Translations under genes and position numbers: made by a program | The notes under the pieces: generated by a model | Database searches by the model: none | What the model was told of the DNA's origin: nothing | The model's input: the letters and a program-made list of their open reading frames with translations, nothing else | In this document: positions 60,008 to 64,000 of the stretch, in pieces | Position numbering within the stretch: position 1 is the first letter of the stretch | Layout: every line of letters starts with the position of its first letter | Origin: Paenibacillus sp. LHD-38 | GTDB taxonomy: Bacteria > Bacillota > Bacilli > Paenibacillales > Paenibacillaceae | Direction of reading: 5' to 3' | NCBI RefSeq assembly: GCF_031157315.1 | Contig: NZ_JAVIFU010000031.1 | Location: forward strand, 17,952-81,951 | Length of the DNA: 64,000 nt

Positions 60008-61675
60008 ATGAAGAAGATTTGGTACAAAGGGGCAAAAGTTTTACTGGCAGCGGCACTATTTACCGGCGTTTTGGCAGGCTGTATGAACAAGGAGGAATCC
60101 GAAAACGAGGGTGCTAACGGGGGCACTACGGGAACGAAGGAAGTCACACTGAAAGTCCTTCATAACTGGAACGGTTCCTCGGGAGCAGAGGTTGACATGA
60201 CACCTGTAGAGAAAGTCATCAAAGAGAAGACCGGGGTCACCGTGGAATGGGAATATACGACAGGCAGCGAAACCGAGAAGGTGAATGCGATCTTCGCTAC
60301 GCAGGATCTGCCCGATATTTATACGGGTCCGGCATGGGGCGGTGAGCTTGACGGCATGATTAAAGCGGCTAAGGAAGATCAGCTGGTCGACCTTTCGGAT
60401 AAGCTGGACAAATATCCGAACCTGGCGAAGTCGATCGCCAAAGAGAACGTGCCGCCTGCATTGTACGAGAAGGGTATCGATGCATATGACGGCAAGAAAT
60501 ATTTGCTGCTGCAGAACCAGCCTGCCACGGATAAGGACGGCACGGATTGGTTGTACGGTTTCTACGTCCGCAAAGATATCGCGGAGGCTATCGGAGTCGA
60601 CCCGCAATCCGTCAAAACGAAAGACGACTTTTATCAATTTCTGAAGAAGATCCAGGATGCGAACCTGCAGGCGAACGGCCAACCGGTTATACCGCTTGGG
60701 GGATTCAGTAACGGCTGGGCCGTGGGAATCGCCAATACAATGTTTTATGGCGGCGCCGGCTATGTCGACAAAGGCGACGGCACACTCGAGAACAGCTTCT
60801 TCTCCAAAGGGTATGACGAGTATACGTTGTATTATCGCAAGCTGCTGTCCGAAGGGCTGTTGGATGCTGAAGCTTTCACCCAAACGGATCCGATTGCGAA
60901 AGAGAAAATATTGCAGGGACGCGTCGCGGTTCTTGCCGCTCATTACCCCGCTATTCTTGATGCATCCAAGGAATACGTCAAGTCGAATCCGGGCAGCGAC
61001 TACGTGCCTGTAGGTCCATTGGAGCGGGCAGGCGCGGAGCCTAACCGTCCGGTCGATCTGGGGATTCAAGGCAATAACGTAACGGCGATTACAAAAGCGT
61101 GCAAAGACGTGGACGCTGCGCTGCGTCTTCTGGATTATCTCGCTTCCGATGAAGGCTTCATGCTCGTTCGTTACGGCGTTCAAGGCGTGCACTGGGATAT
61201 GGAGAACGGCAAGCCGACAGCGAAGAAGGAATGGTTCGATAAATTTGCGGCTGATACATCGGGTAAGCTGCTCGCGCGCAAAAACGAAGGAATCGATATC
61301 GGTTTTAATTCCATGTCGGGGATGGATCGTATTAATTCCGTGGGAGGCGGCGACATCTGGCTGGATCAAGAGCGGATTGCCGCAATGGATAATGCCCGTA
61401 AAATTTTACGTCCGGACGGCATCAAGGTGATTACCGCCTATAATCCTGGTGATGTCATCATCAAGTCCGAACAGTGGGAGATGCTGAAGCCTTCGATGGA
61501 CAAAACAGGCGATGCATGGAAAGAGGCGGTATACGCCAAATCGGATGAAGCGGCGCTGAAAATTTTGAATGAGCTCCGCGATCAAATGCGAAAAACCGGC
61601 TATGAAGAGGCAATGAAGTTTACGAATGACAGCCTGAAAGGCAAAGAAGTCGTTATGATGCAGATGCCGAACTGA
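60008..61675 (+). CDS. Lipoprotein sugar-binding protein, LplA/family-1 type (second system)
   Basis: Lipid-anchored binding protein of 555 residues. The signal peptide ends at lipobox L-A-G-C with Cys25, then an acidic N/G-rich linker. The mature part begins V-T-L-K-V-L-H-N-W and shows the family features D-L-P-D-I-Y and Y-L-A-S-D-E-G-F. TGGAGGG precedes ATG. The Y-L-A-S-D-E-G-x segment is shared with the binding protein at 26456, marking them as paralogues. It probably captures mannose-containing oligosaccharides, inferred from the operon only. Confidence 0.93.
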   Translation: MKKIWYKGAKVLLAAALFTGVLAGCMNKEESENEGANGGTTGTKEVTLKVLHNWNGSSGAEVDMTPVEKVIKEKTGVTVEWEYTTGSETEKVNAIFATQDLPDIYTGPAWGGELDGMIKAAKEDQLVDLSDKLDKYPNLAKSIAKENVPPALYEKGIDAYDGKKYLLLQNQPATDKDGTDWLYGFYVRKDIAEAIGVDPQSVKTKDDFYQFLKKIQDANLQANGQPVIPLGGFSNGWAVGIANTMFYGGAGYVDKGDGTLENSFFSKGYDEYTLYYRKLLSEGLLDAEAFTQTDPIAKEKILQGRVAVLAAHYPAILDASKEYVKSNPGSDYVPVGPLERAGAEPNRPVDLGIQGNNVTAITKACKDVDAALRLLDYLASDEGFMLVRYGVQGVHWDMENGKPTAKKEWFDKFAADTSGKLLARKNEGIDIGFNSMSGMDRINSVGGGDIWLDQERIAAMDNARKILRPDGIKVITAYNPGDVIIKSEQWEMLKPSMDKTGDAWKEAVYAKSDEAALKILNELRDQMRKTGYEEAMKFTNDSLKGKEVVMMQMPN

Positions 61676-61686
61676 TTTGGGCTGCT

Positions 61687-61708
61687 GGGGGAGCGGTTTC
61701 GCTCTCCC
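61687..61708 (+). promoter_or_regulatory. Intercistronic hairpin after the second binding protein
   Basis: GGGGGAGCG (61687-61695), loop GTTT, CGCTCTCCC (61700-61708) with one or two imperfect pairs, then TTTAATT. Weak terminator or mRNA 3' stabiliser, in the same position as the hairpin at 28187 in the first sugar operon. Confidence 0.55.
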
Positions 61709-61739
61709 TTTAATTATGGAAACAGAGGAGATGTTTACA

Positions 61740-63743
61740 GTGTCCCACCCTTTTAGACCCCCCTCCGTACCGCTCATTGCGGTAGATCCTTACTTCAGCG
61801 TCTGGTCGGCGGCGGATCAGCTATCCGATGATCATACGAAGCATTGGACCAACAAACGCAACAGCATGACTGGCATCATCAGGATCGATGGCAAGCCAAG
61901 CCTTTTTATGGGGAAGATCGAGCTGTCTGAAGATACAAATGATAACGAACCGGCAGCGATGCAGCAAACAAGCTTGAAGGTTGAAGCTTTAACCAGCACG
62001 TATACGTTTGAAGCGGACGGTATTGAGCTGGAGGCGGTATTTGCTACCCCGCTGCTTCTTGATGATTTGGATGTATTATCAAGACCGGTTTCCTACATGA
62101 CGTTCCGTGTTCGTTCGATAGACGGCAGGTCGCATGACGTTAAGGTATATGTCGATTTATCCGCTGACTTGTGCGTGAATACAGGGGATCAATCCGTAGG
62201 CTGGTCGCGCAAAACAATCAATGGCAATATCACCGCCATGCGTATGGGTACCGATGAACAGCCGGTATTAGCGCGTACCGGAGACGATACGAGGATCGAC
62301 TGGGGATACGTTTATTTGGCAGCGCCAGAGACAAGCAGTCTTGAAACAACGATTCATTCTTATCAGGTAAGAAAACAGTTCTTGGAAACCGGCGGATTGC
62401 CGCAGGGAGACGATGAATCTCAACCGCGCCCCGCTGCGGAAAATACGCCGGTCATGGCTGCCGTATTGGATTTCAATCTGGTAAATGAACGGCAAGCATC
62501 ACAATACGTGATCGCTGCGTATGATGACATTCAGTCGATCGAATATTTTGGCAAGAGATTGTATGCCTATTGGCGCAGGACAGGGATGACGTTCGAGGAA
62601 ATGTTGGCTTTGGCTGTGGAGCAATATGAAGAAATCCAAACGAAATGCGATACTTTCAACCATAAGCTGACCCAGGAGAGCGGAATGGCGGGCGGTGACA
62701 GCTATACGAATTTGCTATCGCTTGCATACCGGCAGGCCATTGCGGCGCATAAGCTGGTAAGCGATGAAAACGGAGATATCTTGTTTTTCTCCAAAGAAAA
62801 CTTCAGCAACGGCTGCATCGCCACCGTGGATGTCAGCTACCCGTCAATTCCGTTGTTTTTGCTCTATAATCCCGAGCTGGTTAAGGGCATGATGAGGCCG
62901 ATATTCAGATATGCGGACAGCGAGGCTTGGAAGTTTAATTTTGCTCCGCATGATGTGGGCTGTTACCCGAAAGCTAACGGTCAAGTATACGGCGAGAATG
63001 AGCCGGAAAACCAGATGCCGATTGAAGAATGCGGGAATATGCTCATTATGGCCGCTGCGGTTTGCTTGTATGAGAAAGATGCGGGCTTTGCCAGAGAACA
63101 TTGGGATCTTTTGACAAAGTGGGCCGGTTATCTAAAAGAACATGGAATGGACCCGGACAATCAATTGTGCACAGATGATTTTGCCGGCCATTTGGCTCAT
63201 AATACGAACCTTTCGATTAAAGCGATCATCGGGATCGGCGCCTATTCCATTTTATGCAAAATGCTAGGGGAGGAAGAGGCGGACGTTTATTATGAAGCGG
63301 CTGAAGAAATGGCTGCCAACTGGTCGAGTATGGCGAAGGCAGGCGATCATTACAAGCTAACCTTTGACAGCACGCCGGAAACTTGGAGTTTGAAGTATAA
63401 TCTGATTTGGGACCGTCTATTCGGGCTTCACCTGTTTCCGGAAAATATTATCGAGGAAGAAATACGTTATTATACTACCAAACAAAATAAGTACGGTGTT
63501 CCGCTCGATAGCAGAAACACGTATACGAAGCTGGATTGGCTCGTTTGGTGCGCAGCCATGGCGGAGTCCAAAGCAGATTTTGAACAGATGATTGATCCAA
63601 TACTGCATTTCTTGAACGAATCTCCCAGCCGGGTTCCAATGACCGATTGGTATGATACGTTGACGGGCGAGCAGTTGAACTTTCAAAACCGCTCTGTCGT
63701 CGGCGGCCTTTTTATCCGGTTATTGCGTCCTGTTTCATCCTAA
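61740..63743 (+). CDS. Glutaminase-A-like protein (DUF4964/DUF5127/DUF4965/DUF1793 type)
   Basis: Protein of 667 residues matching the glutaminase-A-like multidomain family of fungi and gut or soil bacteria: N-terminal P-F-R-P-P-S-V-P-L-I-A-V-D-P-Y-F-S-V-W-S, then a beta domain, then an (alpha/alpha)6-barrel-type C-terminal half with G-C-Y-P-K-A-N-G, the M-P-I-E-E-C-G-N-M region and N-L-S-I-K-A-I. Despite the family name, bacterial members occur in glycan loci and their activity is not settled. No signal peptide. GTG at 61740 is preferred (GAGGAG nine bases upstream); ATG at 61731 touches that site. Last gene of the locus, before a terminator. Confidence 0.82.
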   Translation: MSHPFRPPSVPLIAVDPYFSVWSAADQLSDDHTKHWTNKRNSMTGIIRIDGKPSLFMGKIELSEDTNDNEPAAMQQTSLKVEALTSTYTFEADGIELEAVFATPLLLDDLDVLSRPVSYMTFRVRSIDGRSHDVKVYVDLSADLCVNTGDQSVGWSRKTINGNITAMRMGTDEQPVLARTGDDTRIDWGYVYLAAPETSSLETTIHSYQVRKQFLETGGLPQGDDESQPRPAAENTPVMAAVLDFNLVNERQASQYVIAAYDDIQSIEYFGKRLYAYWRRTGMTFEEMLALAVEQYEEIQTKCDTFNHKLTQESGMAGGDSYTNLLSLAYRQAIAAHKLVSDENGDILFFSKENFSNGCIATVDVSYPSIPLFLLYNPELVKGMMRPIFRYADSEAWKFNFAPHDVGCYPKANGQVYGENEPENQMPIEECGNMLIMAAAVCLYEKDAGFAREHWDLLTKWAGYLKEHGMDPDNQLCTDDFAGHLAHNTNLSIKAIIGIGAYSILCKMLGEEEADVYYEAAEEMAANWSSMAKAGDHYKLTFDSTPETWSLKYNLIWDRLFGLHLFPENIIEEEIRYYTTKQNKYGVPLDSRNTYTKLDWLVWCAAMAESKADFEQMIDPILHFLNESPSRVPMTDWYDTLTGEQLNFQNRSVVGGLFIRLLRPVSS

Positions 63744-63757
63744 TTTGCACCATAACA

Positions 63758-63806
63758 ATCGCTCCTTGTCTGGTCCCTAGCGGCCGGCTGGGAGCGATTT
63801 TTTTTA
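63758..63806 (+). terminator. Intrinsic terminator of the mannoside locus
   Basis: AATCGCTCC (63758-63766) pairs with GGAGCGATT (63792-63800), followed by six T residues. Confidence 0.92.
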
Positions 63807-63895
63807 TAGTAACCGAAATATGATCGGGAAAAAATAAATGAGAGTCGCTTTAATTCCGCTCCGAACGACGTGTTTGAAAAAGGATGTCAATCGTC

Positions 63896-64000
63896 TGTGA
63901 AAATGTCACTTTAACTGTTCGATGAAAATGTCACTTGCTAAAATGGAGGCCGCCCTTACCAGGAGGCCTCTGAAAAACCGTTGTGCTGTGAATACATAGC
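63896..64000. mobile_element. Possible insertion-sequence end at the right edge
   Basis: TGAAAATGTCACTT occurs twice in direct orientation (63898-63911 and 63923-63936), 25 bp apart. A GAGGCC/GGCCTC hairpin follows near 63945-63970. Repeated subterminal motifs of this sort are typical of IS21-family ends, which would continue beyond the window. No transposase is visible, so this rests on the repeat pattern alone. The 63807-63895 stretch before it shows no gene. Confidence 0.35.

Noticed and set aside
60056..61369. Long minus-strand frame (437 codons) opposite the second binding protein
   Set aside because: Antisense shadow of a well-supported lipoprotein gene; composition is typical of complementary reading and no domain is visible.

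Overview
The window looks like chromosome of a spore-forming, Gram-positive Paenibacillus-type bacterium (Bacillota). The reasons are a spoVAC-spoVAD-spoVAEb sporulation operon, the Bacillus-type yqeG-yqeH-aroE-yhbY-nadD-yqeK-rsfS housekeeping cluster, two LplB/LplC-type sugar ABC systems (one behind a YesM/YesN-like two-component pair), strong AGGAGG ribosome-binding sites, many GTG/TTG starts and many intrinsic terminators.

Layout. 1-4.6 kb: a family-5 (nickel/oligopeptide) ABC importer, cut by the left edge. 4.6-9.1 kb: an MmyB-type regulator divergent from a solitary fabF, then an AI-2E family membrane protein and a stand-alone uroporphyrinogen-III synthase-like protein. 9.3-11.4 kb: a GntR/FCD regulator and a fosmidomycin-resistance-type MFS gene, head to head and both missing their 5' ends, then a 28-residue membrane peptide. 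11.4-30.3 kb: first carbohydrate region: AraC regulator, Gfo/Idh/MocA oxidoreductase, sugar isomerase, GH95 fucosidase, GH3 enzyme, YesM/YesN-like pair, LplB/LplC permeases, lipoprotein binding protein and GH42 beta-galactosidase. 30.4-37.1 kb: a second tiny membrane peptide, spoVAC-D-Eb, and a MoxR-DUF58-transglutaminase operon. 37.3-43.5 kb: the yqe housekeeping operon with an S1-domain gene and a methyltransferase. 43.6-48.3 kb: an SDR remnant, a small coiled-coil protein, and the class Ib ribonucleotide reductase operon nrdI-nrdE-nrdF behind two NrdR-like boxes. 48.8-63.7 kb: second carbohydrate region: secreted GxGYxYP protein, GntR/LacI-type regulator, an unassigned TIM-barrel-like protein, GH38 alpha-mannosidase, a second LplB/LplC/lipoprotein importer and a glutaminase-A-like (DUF4965-type) protein. 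The right edge holds repeats resembling an insertion-sequence end.

How it works together. In both sugar regions a lipoprotein and two permeases, with no local ATPase (a shared MsmX-type ATPase is expected), import oligosaccharides, and intracellular glycosidases without signal peptides cut them. GH95 + GH3 + GH42 suit a fucosylated, galactosylated glycan; GH38 suits a mannoside.

Most unusual. A roughly 100-bp intergenic repeat occurs five times, plus one decayed tandem copy. It can fold into a nested AT-rich stem and a GC-rich GACA-loop hairpin, shows a compensatory base-pair change, and in all five good copies starts directly at the T-rich tail of an intrinsic terminator. It is a candidate terminator-targeting mobile repeat or structured RNA. 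The second candidate for novelty is the unassigned TIM-barrel-like protein at 52.8-55.0 kb.
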